From NCBI GenBank assembly GCA_021401465.1, contig JADDMT010000047.1, positions 62,001 to 126,000 of the forward strand: a stretch of 64,000 nucleotides of DNA, written 5' to 3'. The position numbers and the translations under genes are program-made. Of this stretch, positions 11,285-23,393 are shown in pieces (the stretch's first letter is position 1; each line of letters starts with the position of its first letter). The notes under the pieces were generated by a model. It ran no database searches, was not told where the DNA came from, and worked only from the letters and a program-made list of their open reading frames with translations. The DNA is from Teratosphaeria epicoccoides. Taxonomy: Eukaryota; Ascomycota; Dothideomycetes; Mycosphaerellales; Teratosphaeriaceae.

Positions 11285-11997
11285 GGTGGAGTCTCGAGCC
11301 AGATGTCACGTGGTTCATGGCAAATGCCGATAGCACCTCCAAGTGTCCATTCTGATGGCGAACCTTGTCACGACTTCCTGATAGCGACTGTTGCGTGAAG
11401 GATTGTGGAAAGTCGGGATGGATTCACGTTGACCGTCTGTCTTCCGATGCGTGCCTCAGGCATCAAGCTTTCGGGGATTATTGCATGAAAGGTAGCCCTT
11501 TTTTTATCGCTGCAGGCAATTTTTCACATCGCAAATGCTGAAGACGCGTAACGAAACTGTTAATTCGTCGTATCATACCGATATTCAGTGCTTTGTTTTA
11601 ATGAATAGCTTGGAGATTCAGTGACTGTATGGCTTTCTCCAGGTGGGAAATGGTCAACCTGTAAAGCTCTTACTGCAACAGCAGCTGCCTTCGTGCCTTG
11701 CCACGCTAGGAGTAACACTACGGTCTTAAAAGCTTGCGAAGCTTGGTGCTAAAGCTGAGCGTCACGTTGCGTCAAGGCTGCGTCTACATCTTCCGCTATC
11801 AGGCCGGACGCTATGTTGGAACGCAGAGCACACTGGCTAAGATCGAAGATTTGTCGGGGTACTGACAGCGAATTATATCAGAACTCACTCCTCTCTGACC
11901 CTAGATGCTTCACCGTATAGCACTGCAGCAGCTACCAGCTGGACCTTGCGCAACATCCTGAAAAGCATCCCGGATCTTCTCGATAACACCATCAGCA
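11285..11997. promoter_or_regulatory. Divergent intergenic region between ABCC transporter and malic enzyme
   Basis: 713 bp between two start codons that point away from each other, so it must hold both promoters. It contains short T and A runs (near 11508-11525 and 11580-11600). The malic enzyme start sits in a CAGCAATGGCC context. No specific factor site is called. Confidence 0.5.
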
Positions 11998-13846
11998 ATG
12001 GCCAAGCAAGATGCTAAACATCCACGATTCGGACATCTCCCATTGTCGACGTCCGGGCCGCAAGAATGCGCACTGACTGGTCCCGCGCTGCTTCAAACAC
12101 CATACCTCAACAAAGGTTCCGCCTTCCCGCAAAATGAGCGTGAGACATTCGGTCTTGTCGGCCTACTACCCACCAAGGTCAACACCCTCGACGAGCAAGT
12201 CAAGCGGGCCTATCAGCAGTATCAGAACAGAGGCACCGCTCTCAGCAAGAACACTTTCATGACCAGTATGAAGGAGCAAAACGAAGTGCTTTACTACCGA
12301 CTTGTCCAGGATCATCTCAGGGAAATGTTCCCAATCATCTATACTCCCACGGAGGGAGAGGCGATTCAAGACTACAGCCGACTGTTCCGCAAACCCGACG
12401 GCATCTTTCTCACCATCGATCAGCCGAATGCTATGGGGCAGGCACTCAATCGCGCGCCCAGCGACGAGATCGACATCATCGTTGTCAGTGACGGTGAGCA
12501 GATTTTGGGCATTGGTGACCAGGGCGTGGGTGGCATCCTGATCAGCGTCGCCAAGCTCGTCATCTACACTCTTTGTGCAGGCATTCATCCGAGTCGAACA
12601 CTACCAGTGGTTCTGGATGTGGGAACGGATAACCACGATTTGCTGAACGACGAACTCTACCTTGGTCTGCAACGGCCGAGGGTTAGGGGCGAGGAGTACG
12701 ATGCGTTCGTTGACAAGTTCGTACATACCTGTCGCCAACGCTACCCTAAAGCCTATATCCACTTCGAGGACTTCGGTCTGCACAATGCCCGGCGTATCCG
12801 AGACAAATATACCCCACAGATCGCTTGCTTCAACGACGATGTACAGGGTACAGGATGTGTCACCTTGGCTGCAATCTATGCCGCATGTCATGTGGCAAAC
12901 TACAAGTTCAAAGATCTGCGCGTCGTGATGTTCGGTGCTGGTACAGCAGGCACAGGCATCGCCGACCAGATTGTGGATGCTATAGCGGTTGAGAGTGGCA
13001 AGTCGAAGGAGGAAGCTGCGAAGCAAATCTACTGCGTTGACAAGCCCGGCGTACTGCTCCAGAGCATGAAAGACGAGCTTACACCAGCCCAGCACCCGTA
13101 TGCTAGACCTGACGACGAGTGGAAAGATGCGGGCGGAAAGTCGCTGCTGGATGTGGTCAAGAAGGTGAAGCCACATGTCCTCATCGGCACAAGTACTAAA
13201 CCGAAGACCTTCACCAAAGAGGTGGCACAAGAGATGGCGAGATACGTTGACCGACCGATCATCTTTCCATTGTCAAACCCAACAAGGCTACATGAGGCTG
13301 AGCCGAAAGACCTATTCGAATGGACTGACGGCAAAGTCCTGACGGCGACTGGCTCGCCATTTCCACCCGTCAAGACCAAAGACGGCAAGGAACACGAAAT
13401 CGCCGAGTGCAACAACTCCACCACTGTAAGTTGGAATTCGTTACCCGCAACTTATAGGCGTTCGCTGACACGTTTCACAGTTCCCGGGCATCGGTCTTGG
13501 CGCCGTCTTGAGTAGAGCGAAGTTGATGACCCCAAAGATGCTCGTCGCCGCGGTGAAAGCACTCGCCTCACAAGCTCCGGCGCTGAAGGACCCGGATGCA
13601 GGGCTATTACCTGATGTGCAAGACGTGCGGGAAGTCAGTGTGAAGATCGCCGCTGCAGTCATAAAGCAGGCAGTCGAAGATGATCTGGCGCAAGAGAGGG
13701 AGATCCCGGCCAGGGACGAAGATTTGGAAGAATGGATCAGAGAGCAAATGTGGGATGCGGCATACAGACCGCTGACGAAGGTGAGTCACGAGGGTGCGAG
13801 CCGGCATGCGAGGGGTGAGGCTGGAAGTGGTGGGAGAAGTGGTTGA
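11998..13846 (+). CDS. Malic enzyme (NAD(P)-dependent oxidative decarboxylase)
   Basis: Two exons, 11998-13425 and 13481-13846, joined in phase 0 across a 55-bp GTAAGT..CAG intron; predicted product 597 residues. It converts malate to pyruvate and CO2 with reduction of NAD(P). Malic-enzyme motifs are in order: IIYTPTEGEAIQDYS (substrate loop), a DGEQILGIGDQGVGG segment, HFEDFGLHNARRI (metal and substrate site), FNDDVQGTGCVTLA, the Rossmann motif FGAGTAGTGIAD and PLSNPTRLHEAEP. After the intron the frame resumes FPGIGLGAVLSRAK, matching the family C-terminus. A GTGAGT at 13781, just after RPLTK, could be a further donor, so the last 20 or so residues are less certain. Coenzyme preference and mitochondrial or cytosolic location are not resolved; no clear targeting peptide is seen. 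Confidence 0.93.
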
Positions 13847-13943
13847 GTCTGGCCACCGACAGGGCGGCTTCTCAATCTATCTCGCATCATCCATTGCTAT
13901 ATTTGCATACTGTGTCCTGATCTATACACTGTCGATGTCGCTC

Positions 13944-15598
13944 TTACAGCATGATCGCTGCACCACCGACAAGCAATGCCACCGTGCCCGCAACGGCGAA
14001 CACAGCGCTCACATCACTCGAGTGGCCCACACCCGCAGCGGCCCCCTTCGATGACGACGCACTGCTACCGCTCCCGCTCGCCGCCGCACCAGCAGTCGTG
14101 TATGTAGCGCCGGCCAAAGTGGTCTTCACCCCGCTCACAGTGCGCGATGCCGTACCGGTTGAGGCGGCAAGACTATTTGCGGTGCCCACGTGTCCACTCC
14201 TGCTTGCGCTACCATACGCAAAGCTGGACGCCGTCTGTGCGACGCTAGCACCAGACGCCGTGGACACGCCGGAGATGCCGGCGCTGCTGATCTCCTTGAT
14301 GTTCGAAGAGGTGGTGTTGAATTTCGTCGGTGCAATGTAGACGGTGTCCGCGTCCAAGTCGTATACGACATAAGCGGATCGCAGGAAGGTGTCGCCAAGC
14401 AGGTAGACGCCATCGCCCGAGTCGGGTAGGACACCGAACTCACATGCCTCCTCTCCGTTCTCGAATTCCAGGGGCTTGCCATCGTCGCTCTCGACTGGGA
14501 TAGCGAGCTCGCTGAATTCGACATTGATGACTGGTCCATTTGAGCCTCCAAACTGATAATTCAAGCTTCCCGATCCCAAGGCACATGGAACGAAGTAACC
14601 TTCGGCGGTCTGACTGTACTCGGCACCGAAATAGTTTGCCAACTCCGTGAAGATGGCCTTGGGAACAACGGTGAGTGTAGTACCAGAGTCCAAGATGGCA
14701 GCGACCGGTAACGCGCTGCCACCAATTGCAGTCGTTCCGGACGCGTCGGTCACGGCGAGAAGAGACCAAACGACGCTGAAGCTGTCGGTCATGTCGGTCT
14801 CGGAGTCCTTCTGGATTGGCAGAGCCGTGAGGTTGCCAGAATACTTTGAGGTGTCGTAGCCGCCGAACAAGATTTGACCAGTTGAGGCCTGCAGATCGTC
14901 CAGGTAAAGTGAGTAGGCTCGCGAGCTGATCATACCCTCATTGTACATCTGGTCGATGATACTCGGGTACGGCGACGTGCCATTTTCGCCAACGATAGAC
15001 TCGTCGGTGGCAAAACCAACACCCATAATGCCGATGTTCACACCAGAATCCTGTGTGGCAAGACCCATGGTCTGGTTGGTGAGCTTAACCCCATTGGTCA
15101 ACTGAATGTCGTCGGTGAAGTAGCTGCCGGTGACGCCTGTCTGGTCTTCATATTCGATGGAGAAGCCTCCGGTCCCGTTGGATTTGTACGTGCTGGAACT
15201 CGATGGGGTGACTGGGAGACAAGGTGTCAGCGTTCCTGCTCAGGTTTGAAGCAATACGTGATGGAACTATACTTACAATAACCCCTTATGCATCCCAGTC
15301 CCTGCTGATTGCACGAGGCATATGCATCCTGGTTGAACATCCAAACATCACTGGATCCGGTGTCCAATTGAAAAGTTAGGTTCTGACCCGGTGTGCCGAC
15401 GAGTGCAGTTATGGAGTAGAAGCCACCAGTTGCGTTGTTGCCCAGATTCACAGGGATGGCGTCGCGTTTGGTGAACGTCTTTGGTTGCGATGACCGCGCA
15501 ATGGGCATCGATACTACGCGCGGCTCCGCATTAGCTAGCGTGGCGGCGATCGCCAGCAGAAGGCCTGCGGCCGTGAGCCGTGAAGCTGTGTTGACCAT
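13944..15598 (-). CDS. Secreted, probably GPI-anchored aspartic protease (yapsin-like)
   Basis: Two exons, 15598-15277 and 15211-13944, joined in phase 1 over a 65-bp GTAAGT..CCCAG intron; product 529 residues. A hydrophobic signal peptide (to about ANA, residue 24) is followed by a short propeptide ending in a Lys-Arg (FTKRDA, about 45), a kexin-type site. Family A1 features: first catalytic motif QLDTGSSDVW (Asp about 79), the sequence GYFTPSSSSTY spanning the splice junction, and second motif LDSGTTLTVV. The C-terminal 100 residues are Ser/Ala/Gly-rich and end in a hydrophobic segment (VAGTVALLVGGAAIML), typical of a GPI attachment signal. This places the enzyme at the cell wall or plasma membrane. 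It is divergent from the flavohemoglobin gene. Confidence 0.93.
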
Positions 15599-17149
15599 TC
15601 CGCCGAGTTGGCAGAGCTATCCTAATGTCTGCAGAAGACAACTGAAAACGAGAAGGAAATATACAGTGTGAAGCGAGATGATGCCCGTGCCAAGGAGAGG
15701 AGACGCGATGGCTTTATTGTAGCTATGACGGTTGTGATCCCCGCTGTCCCATTGGTCATCAAGTGGGACGCCTGGCGGAAGTCTCATCAAACCTCCTTCA
15801 GTTACGTGTGAGGCTGTGCTGAAAATTCACATCGGGGCCGTTACCATCCTCCTTTCCTCAATAAACGGCTTCGGCCAGGCGCTGACGAGCTTCAGCCCGC
15901 TCGGTGCTGCATGGAGAGTGTCCAAGAAACAGGCGCCTGCACGACATACTGCCACATCAGAAAAGCCAGAGCCGCGGCGACGCGTGTCTGTGCAAGCTTG
16001 CACAGACAGCTAAGACAGTTAGTTAGTTGGTGGCTGTACGAAGGGTTGTCCACTCGCTGTGGCTGCTTGCAGTAGATCGATCGTCCAGGCCTGGCGTGTA
16101 TGCACGATGGCGGCTGTAGCGTCACCAAACCATCGAATCGATCATACCCCCGAAAGCTTACCGGAGCACGTGCACGGGGGTGTCATGAGCATCGCAGCAA
16201 CCACATCCACAAGGTAACGCCAGGGCCTCCGCTTCAAGGCAGCCCTTTGCATTTTGCATGGTGCCAACTGCTCGTGTTGTCGCACCATGCTGGAAGCAAA
16301 CACCCACTGCGATGACGGCCACGTATTGGCAAGGCACACTGCTTCATCGAGAGGACGAGGGATGCGGCATGCCGTTGCTGGGTCGGAGCTCTGTCGCTGG
16401 TGGCACGGCTGCCATAAGATTCTGATGTCGCTGACGGGCCAGCTGAGAGGAGGCAGATCGCTGGTGCGTGTAATGAACGAGAGAAGCTGTCTGGACTGCT
16501 GCTGTGGCTTGACTCTGCCTGGTGCGTCAAGTTGGCCATGTCGCACGTTGGACAAGGCTAGGGACAAAAGAGACCCTACGGCAGTGCGGCACATGAGCAA
16601 GTCTGGCTATCTATGGGTATGAGTGAACAGGGTGGCAGGCGGTTGTCGACCGTGATGTTGCAAGATGGCCAAGACCTTCAACGTGCTTGGCAATTGCAAG
16701 CCTGTTTTCGCCCTCGTCCTTGCTTAATGATTCATCCTCACGCCGCACTAAGGTGTAGCAAGACGTGCTGCGAGGTGTAGTCTACGCTGCAGCGTAGGTC
16801 ACAGGCCCACTGTGCCGATACATGAGCGCGATTGCTCGGGGTGTGATACCTTGACGGTCCCGTTCGGAGACAGTGGAGACATGAACATGACAGCAAAGGG
16901 AATAGGCAGGCGAGCGGCGGAGGTGATGCCTTTTTGCTTACTCAATCTTGAGCTCTCGATGGAATATTCTGCCTGTCTTCAGCTCCACCATGGCGTGCAC
17001 GCCCCGCTGCAATTCCGCGGCCGACGGAGATGGCTGTGACAAGGGGCTGACCATGCTGAATTATCGATATCTTTAAGACTATCAGCTCGTCAGGCTTCCG
17101 AAAGTAATCAAGATCGACACAGGAACCAAGTCACGTCCTCGTCAGAGCC
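15599..17149. promoter_or_regulatory. Divergent intergenic region, aspartic protease and flavohemoglobin promoters
   Basis: 1.55 kb with only short overlapping ORFs lacking any recognisable motif. Near 17060-17085, shortly before the flavohemoglobin start, there are closely spaced GATA cores (ATCGATATCTT and CTATCAG), which could bind GATA-type nitrogen regulators; this is only a suggestion. Confidence 0.35.
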
Positions 17150-18418
17150 ATGTCGCTAACATCTTCACAAGTCCAGACGATCAAGACCACTGTGCCTGTC
17201 CTTCGAGAGCATGGCCATCTAATCACAACAGTCTTCTACGATAATCTGCTCCGCGAGAATCCCGATCTGAACAATGTCTTCAACAATGCGAATCAACGCA
17301 ACAATCACCAAGCTCAAGCACTCGCTGGATCGCTGTGCGCATATGCCAACTCCATCGATGACCTGGGCGCCCTGAGCCCAGCGGTCGAAAAGATATGTCA
17401 GAAGCACGCCAGCCTGTACATCCGACCCGAGCATTACGATGTTGTGGGCAAGTACCTTCTCGCTGCGATGGGCGAAGTCCTAGGCGCGGCTCTGACGCAG
17501 AACATTCTGGATGCGTGGGCGGCAGCATATTGGCAGCTGGCGAAGATAATGATCGGCAGGGAAGATCAGCTGTACAGAGAGTCGGAAGGCTGGACGGAGT
17601 GGAAGGACTTCAAGGTTGCGAATAAAGTCAAAGAGTCGGACGTGATAACTTCGTTCTATTTGGAGCCTGTGGATGGGAGACCACTTCCTGCGTTCAAACC
17701 TGGCCAGTATATCTCGATCGAAACGGAGGTGCCTGAATTCGGATACCTGCAATCGAGGCAGTACTCTCTGAGTGATGCGCCAAGGACGGATTACTATCGC
17801 ATCAGTGTCAAGAAAGAGGCGGACGCAAAGGTAGGGACACCGGATGCTCCAGCGCATCCAGGATGGATGTCGAACCTCCTGCACGATAATAAGAATATCG
17901 GTGACGTGCTCAAGGTGTCGCATCCAGCCGGTAACTTCTTCCTCGATCCGGAGCAGGCTAGCAATACTCCAGTTGTGCTGCTTTCCGCTGGAGTGGGCGA
18001 AACGCCAATGATCTCCATTCTCAATACGCTCGTGCAGCGGAAGACCACGCAGCCGATTTCCTTCCTTCACGGCTCGCGCACAACGAAGCTTCAGGCGTTC
18101 GGCGGCCATGTTCGAAATTTGGCAAAGAAGCACGAGAATGTGCACGTCAAATTCTTTATCAGAAATCCGGACGAACATACGGATACAGAGGGCGTGCACT
18201 ATCATGCTGCTGGACGACTTACTGTCCGGTCGCTGGATCAGCAACAAGATCTATTACTCGACAACGATCAGACCGAATACTTTATCTGTGGTCCTGACCC
18301 ATTCATGGCTGACGTGGAAAGGGGCTTGAAAGCGCAGCGCGTCAGCGCCGAAAGAATCAAGCTGGAGAGATTTGGTACAGGCGACATTGACAAGGAGACG
18401 GCGCAGCCGACAGCCTGA
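17150..18418 (+). CDS. Flavohemoglobin (nitric oxide dioxygenase)
   Basis: Intronless, 422 residues, the standard length for the family. It uses O2 and NAD(P)H to oxidise nitric oxide to nitrate and so protects against nitrosative stress. The N-terminal globin domain (about 1-140) carries the expected Tyr B10 (Tyr30 in TTVFYDNL) and proximal His F8 (His86 in CQKHASLYI). The ferredoxin-reductase FAD domain follows (about 150-265) with the flavin motif RQYSLSD. The NAD-binding domain (about 270-410) has LLSAGVGETPM and the C-terminal EYFICGPDPFM. The start at 17150 gives MSLTSSQVQTIK, a typical beginning. Its stop lies 389 bp from the convergent receptor gene. Confidence 0.96.
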   Translation: MSLTSSQVQTIKTTVPVLREHGHLITTVFYDNLLRENPDLNNVFNNANQRNNHQAQALAGSLCAYANSIDDLGALSPAVEKICQKHASLYIRPEHYDVVGKYLLAAMGEVLGAALTQNILDAWAAAYWQLAKIMIGREDQLYRESEGWTEWKDFKVANKVKESDVITSFYLEPVDGRPLPAFKPGQYISIETEVPEFGYLQSRQYSLSDAPRTDYYRISVKKEADAKVGTPDAPAHPGWMSNLLHDNKNIGDVLKVSHPAGNFFLDPEQASNTPVVLLSAGVGETPMISILNTLVQRKTTQPISFLHGSRTTKLQAFGGHVRNLAKKHENVHVKFFIRNPDEHTDTEGVHYHAAGRLTVRSLDQQQDLLLDNDQTEYFICGPDPFMADVERGLKAQRVSAERIKLERFGTGDIDKETAQPTA

Positions 18419-18502
18419 ATGCAGTATATGCGAATGCGCACTGGCGGCCTTGACGATTGCGACAATCTGGCATGAGGATATGTCGATTTGATGCTGGTGA
18501 GC

Positions 18503-18637
18503 CTCTCAGTTCAATAGTTCATAGTAATCCTCTCGGTGTAATACTACGTGGCAACCCTGTCAGTGCAATACTACGTGGCCACTCTCCCAGTGTTATAGTC
18601 CATGGTGAACGTCTCATCGTAATAGTACATGTCTGGT
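18503..18637. repeat. 27-bp tandem repeat (five degenerate units)
   Basis: Units begin at about 18503, 18530, 18557, 18584 and 18611 with the pattern CTCTCAGTG-AATA-T-C-TGG. The spacing is exactly 27 bp each time. Because 27 is nine codons the array is open on both strands. It lies between the stops of the flavohemoglobin and the rhodopsin-domain gene. Confidence 0.75.
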
Positions 18638-18806
18638 CCTGTTGTCCTGATATTCGTGGTCGGTCTGGCAGATGCCAGGAATGCCCCGGCATTGCCTGGA
18701 TACTTTCAGCCCTTTGCATGCTCCACATGCTTGAACGGCGAGAATTGCCGAGGGTGACATAGCCGTCGTGATATCCATACTGTCGGCCGGAAGCCTTTGG
18801 CCGGTG

Positions 18807-20242
18807 TCAAACTGACCACCTTTTCGTGTTGCTCGGACAAGGTATCGGATCTTTCTCGACCAGAGTCTCTCGAGTGTTCGTCGGCCTTGCGCTGTCCAAC
18901 CCAGTTGAATGCCGCCGGACGATCTGCACCATATCCGTCTCGCCCTCTCCATCACCATCACCGCAGTACGTGGAGACAGTCTGAGGTCGTGCGCAGCCCT
19001 TCCAGTCTGCCCATGCATGGATATCGATGGGCGAGTCATGGAGCGGGGCAGAAGCCCTCCTAGACTCAGACTTGATTGGAGGACACGAGGAACTCCTTTC
19101 ATACTCAAGGGAGCTGGGAGTTGCAGATCTGGTGTTCTCGCTGGACGAGTTCGGCTGCTTGTTAGGGTTTTGAGCCTTCATTGCGGTTTGTATCGAGCCC
19201 TCTAGTCTTGAACTAGCTCTTGTAGAGAGTACCAGTGTCTTCAGAGCCGGAGCGCACGCGCAGATCTTGTGCAAGTCAGTAAGTCAGTGCGGCGCAAAGA
19301 GCTTCATGCAGAACTTACCACGCCAATGTCTATTTCGACCGAGGATGCGGTCCACAGCCGTGATGACCACCAGGTTGTGTCCCAGCTATCGAAAAGAGTC
19401 TTCCAGATACTAAATCGTGCGTCAATAGGTGCATATCATTTTTGAATGATGCTGCACTCACTAGTAAATCCGCACGGATGCCGTGACTATAACCACGAAT
19501 CCCATGCCAAAAATCACACAGCAACCAATCCGTTGTCGTAGAGGCATTCTCAGCCTCAACACGAGAGGCAATGGCAAGAGCCAGGTCATCACGTCTATTG
19601 CGAGATTGACTGTTTCCAAAACCAAAGTCGTCGTTGACTCGTTCAAGCAACGTCCGGTAGTCGTTGGCGGATATTCCCAGTAGTACTTGAGAGGTGTGCA
19701 GAAGAAGAAGAACGTGAAGGCACAGCCGACACAAAATGCTAGACTGCAGCCTACAGCAAGGTGCACCAGCCGCGAGAACCACATCAGCCCGCTGTCCTTG
19801 ACTAGCCGATAGTAGAAGAAGCACAACGATAGTCGGGTGAAGGTCACTGCCAGGACGAAGATCAGCTTCGCGGTCAGGCAGAAAATGTTCGCTGCTGTAA
19901 TTTCGATTTTGGGGATGTCCCAAATGTGTCTGTTCCAGTGATAGACTTCCTCAGAGATGATGATAATGATCGCAAGCCCGATGGCGAAGACCTGGATCTC
20001 TCAGCAGGTGACTGGGCGCAAGACCACGGTATCCTACTCACCAATGCGAGAGCAATCATGGCATCGTCCCAGCCGAACCATTGGCTGACCTTTGCCCTGC
20101 AATATAGTCGCAATCCAACGGCTACCAACATCAGTGCGACGAAAATGACGCAAGCTACAACCGATCCCGGACTTCCAGAGGCCGGATGCACGTAATCTGG
20201 CGCTGGCCAGCTGGCGACGACCTCTGGAGGTGGTATGCGCAT
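18807..20242 (-). CDS. Fungal rhodopsin-domain (Pth11-like) seven-helix membrane protein
   Basis: Four exons (20242-20042, 19991-19462, 19409-19319, 19265-18807) give 426 residues. All three introns are 49-53 bp, with GTGAGT, GTGAGT and GTAAGT donors, and phase is kept at every join. The N-terminus faces outside and is followed by seven hydrophobic helices (residues about 27-270). Conserved features include YCRAKVSQWFGWDDAM after the first helix, as in the fungal rhodopsin domain of Pth11-like receptors, and paired Trp residues in WDTTWWSSR. The C-terminal 150 residues are Ser/Thr/Arg-rich and cytoplasmic. Members of this family act as candidate G-protein-coupled sensors of surface or nutrient cues in plant-associated fungi; the ligand is unknown. 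No CFEM domain precedes the helices. Confidence 0.9.
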
Positions 20243-21792
20243 CTTGCTGTATGAGGCGAATCAACGAGCCGCAAGGCGCGAAGCCAAGATGTTCAGCAAT
20301 GGTGGTTTCGTAGCGAGGCTATGGAGAACGAAGAGCTGTAATGATGTGCCCATAGAGCTCCCGAAACATTTGAATTGCAGCCATGCCACAAGAAAGGCGC
20401 GGTGCAATATAGATTCGAATGAAACGCCAGACGCCGGGACCAGGAATGAATGAACGAAGAAGCTTTGCCTGAGGTCTGGAAGCTGCTGCCATTTACGAGG
20501 GGTAAGCAGCGGCACGTTCATTCTTAGATCTCGCCCTATATAGAAGTCCGGGATCTGTGGTATACCAGATAGCGCGGTATCGCAGACCCACTAATTGAGA
20601 AGGCGTGCGATGACCAAAAGTGACCGCACGTGCTGAGCTTGAGAGCGTGTCGTCTTGTATATCGCGTCTAGGTCTACGATGATAAGTCTCATTTGGTGTT
20701 TGTCAGAGGAGGCTTCAGGGTCTGGTAGTATTGAAGACAAGACGTGGCAGGGTCCATACCCGTAGGGCCGACCCAGGTATGATGGGCAGATATTAAATGA
20801 ATACCAGGGTGAAGCCTGACTGTCTGTCAGCCGGCTATCATTGGATAGATGCGCCTCGATCTCACGTATACCCAGAGTTGACACGCGCATCTAAGAATCC
20901 TAACAAGGCGGCAGTCTCACCGAGGCTAGATGACTTTGTCCATTGACCCATCCCAGGCGCGGATTCTCGGCATGCCGAATCGACCGCGAAACGTGAAGCT
21001 CGGAAAGGAAAACTTTCCAAGATCGCGAACGGGAGCTGCTTTGATCAAACACGGGATAAGCGCATTGAAAATGTCGACTGGTGGTGTCGAAGGAAGGTAA
21101 CGTTTTCCGGTCTTGAAACACTGGCGCCAAGCTGTGGGGCTGGCGATCAGGTTCGGCAGATCCCAGGCTGAAGAGCATACATGTACCATGCGGGTACATC
21201 ATGTACATGCAAGACCTTCGCATTGCGAGCTCATCAATACAATTCTGGACCGGCGATCGAAGGAAAGCGTCTTTGCTCCGCTGTCGTTGCCCCATGCTCG
21301 AGCAATGCCTTCATCTCGTGGCAGACCACCGCGGTGCTTGAGATACCAGCATCACACCGTTCTCCTTTGTTGCCAGTGAACTCAGCGGATAGTTCGGATC
21401 GGGTCTTGAGTCTGGAGCCGGTCCGATCCAGTGGATGGGCGCAGTGGAACCTACTCCAGTAGTCGAGGAAGCGGTTGGATCTGTCCAGCATATTGACCAG
21501 GGACCCCACGTGGAGACTGCACGTGGCTTCAGCGGTGCTGCCGGTGCCGTGATGACGCATTCTCAGACTAACCTGAGTAGGGTGAAGCACGCAACGGTGG
21601 TGCGCATGCTCTCTCTGAGTCCTGGGAACTTGCCACGCCGCTTATAGGAGGTACAGCATAGCCACTGATACCAGAACCGGTTAGATCTTAGCATCGGATC
21701 CGAACTGGATCCGCTGGACGGATGGATGCATGTGAACAGATTGTCCCAACAAGACCTATCCATTGACTTCACTGCTTGTTATATTTGAAGCC
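20243..21792. other. Intergenic stretch, no gene resolved
   Basis: Short ORFs on both strands only (for example 20926-21189 and 21234-21590, minus). None shows a signal, domain motif or credible splice chain. Confidence 0.4.
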
Positions 21793-23393
21793 TTACGCAG
21801 GCTTCCACTCGAAGTGCTCCACGCCCTCTTCGGGTAAACCCTTATTCGCATCATCGCCCTTCTTATCAAACATATGGTTGCCAAAATAGTCCAGCTGCGC
21901 CTCATAAAAGTTGGTCGGCAAATCCGTACTCGTCTGATACTTCAGCCACTCCAGCGTTGCGCTCAGCACTGGCACCACATGGTCCGTCCCAACCGCGCTG
22001 ACAACCACTTTCTTCAGGTGCGGAAAGCCCTTCTTCAGGTCACTTGCCACATCCTTCTCAAAAAGCGGGTTTAGAGCAGCACCCGCTCTCAGATTCTCAT
22101 AGATGGGTTGCAGTAGCGAATCGGAGATGTAATCGGCCTGGATGATGCAGCCGGCGCGCCAGACTTGCAGGAGCTCGGCGTAATTGATGTTGAAGTGGAG
22201 AGCTTTGTCCGCTTTGTCGATGATGATCATGCCTTGGCAGTAGGCGGATAGGCAGGCAGTGTAGACTGCCAATCTCAGGTCTTCCAGGAATGTTTTTTTA
22301 TTGGAGGCCCCTTCGATCTTTTGTGGAGGGAAAAGGGAGACGTGGTCTTTGTTGGGATCGCCTGAGCCGACGCCGAACGTCTTTTGGATCTGAGTGCGTT
22401 GACGGCGGTCGCCAGATGCGATGCGGAGATAGTGAGCGACTGTCAAGGTGGGCGCTGGGACGTGCTTATCGACTGCCTCGATGTTCGACCAAATACCAGT
22501 GCCTTCTTCGCCCGTGTAGTCTTGCACGACCTTGTCTTCGACCGTATCGAGGACGTACTGCCCGTTCTTGTTCTTCGTTCTGCAGATGTCCCTTGATATC
22601 CAGATCAGAAAGGTTCCCTTCAGCTCTCCTTTGCTATTCCACGCAGCGAACACGTTGCTGATATCCTCCAAGCTCATGCCCAGGCCCGTACGCATTATGC
22701 CATATGCCTCAGCGATTGCGCCCATCATGCCGTGCTCAATGCCATTGTGTATCATCTTGCAGTAATGTCCTGCTCCACCAGTCCCTACCCTTCCCACACA
22801 CGGCTTCCCTTCAGGACTCTTGGCGGCGATCTCCTGCAGTGTTGGAAGGACAAGGGAGAGTGTCTCGTCGTCAGCACCTGGGCACATTGAAGGTCCACGT
22901 CGTCTGTCGATCGTCAATTCAGTCAAACCATTAAAACATCGCAGGCGTGCTTGGGAAGGACTTACGCTGCCTGGTACCCACCACTCACACCACACCCCAC
23001 ATATCTGATCCCTTTCGTTACGCACTTGCCCTGCCGTCGCTCAGTGTTCTCCCAATGTTCGTTGCCGCAATCAATGATTATATCACCTTTCTCCAAATAT
23101 GGCATCAATCCGCTCAATACAGAATCTCCCACGCTGCCATGAGGTAAGCTCCAGACGAAAACCTTCGGCTTGTCCAAGCTTTCGCAGAGACTCTTGTAGT
23201 CATTGTGCTTCCCGAGCATATTGTCTGGAATTTTCGAATCTTTGGCAGCTTTCAAGACGCTTTCCATGGCATCGTTGGAAGGATCTTCGAGCGATACGTG
23301 AATGCCTCTCTCTGCAAAAAGCTGCGCCATGCCGCCGCCCATGGAGCCGCAGCCGATCATGGCGATCTTCTTAAATTCCGAGCCTTCCGGCAT
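21793..23393 (-). CDS. 6-phosphogluconate dehydrogenase-like protein (divergent paralogue)
   Basis: Two exons, 23393-22966 and 22903-21793, joined in phase 2 over a 62-bp GTAAGT..CAG intron; 512 residues. The N-terminal Rossmann motif is IGCGSMGGGMAQ. The central signature spans the intron as GVSGGYQAARRGPSMCPG, and the catalytic helix GHYCKMIHNGIEHGMM keeps the Lys and Asn of the family. The C-terminal all-helical domain includes VVQDYTGEEGTGIWS. Differences from the housekeeping enzyme are clear: the coenzyme loop lacks the usual AVMG, the motif normally like GNS-Y-D reads CGNEHWENTERR, and the segment after GTG-W is unusual (HVPAPTLTVAHYLR). It is therefore probably a paralogue with altered substrate or a relaxed role, not the main pentose-phosphate enzyme. 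The C-terminus does not end in a PTS1. Confidence 0.88.

Noticed and set aside
12166..13230. Long minus-strand ORFs
   Set aside because: Antisense to the malic enzyme, which has clear family motifs throughout.
16142..16622. Overlapping ORFs on both strands between the protease and flavohemoglobin genes
   Set aside because: No motif, signal or splice pattern; both strands are open, typical of chance in GC-moderate DNA.
18614..19108. 164-residue minus-strand ORF
   Set aside because: Overlaps the last exon of the rhodopsin-domain gene in a different frame.
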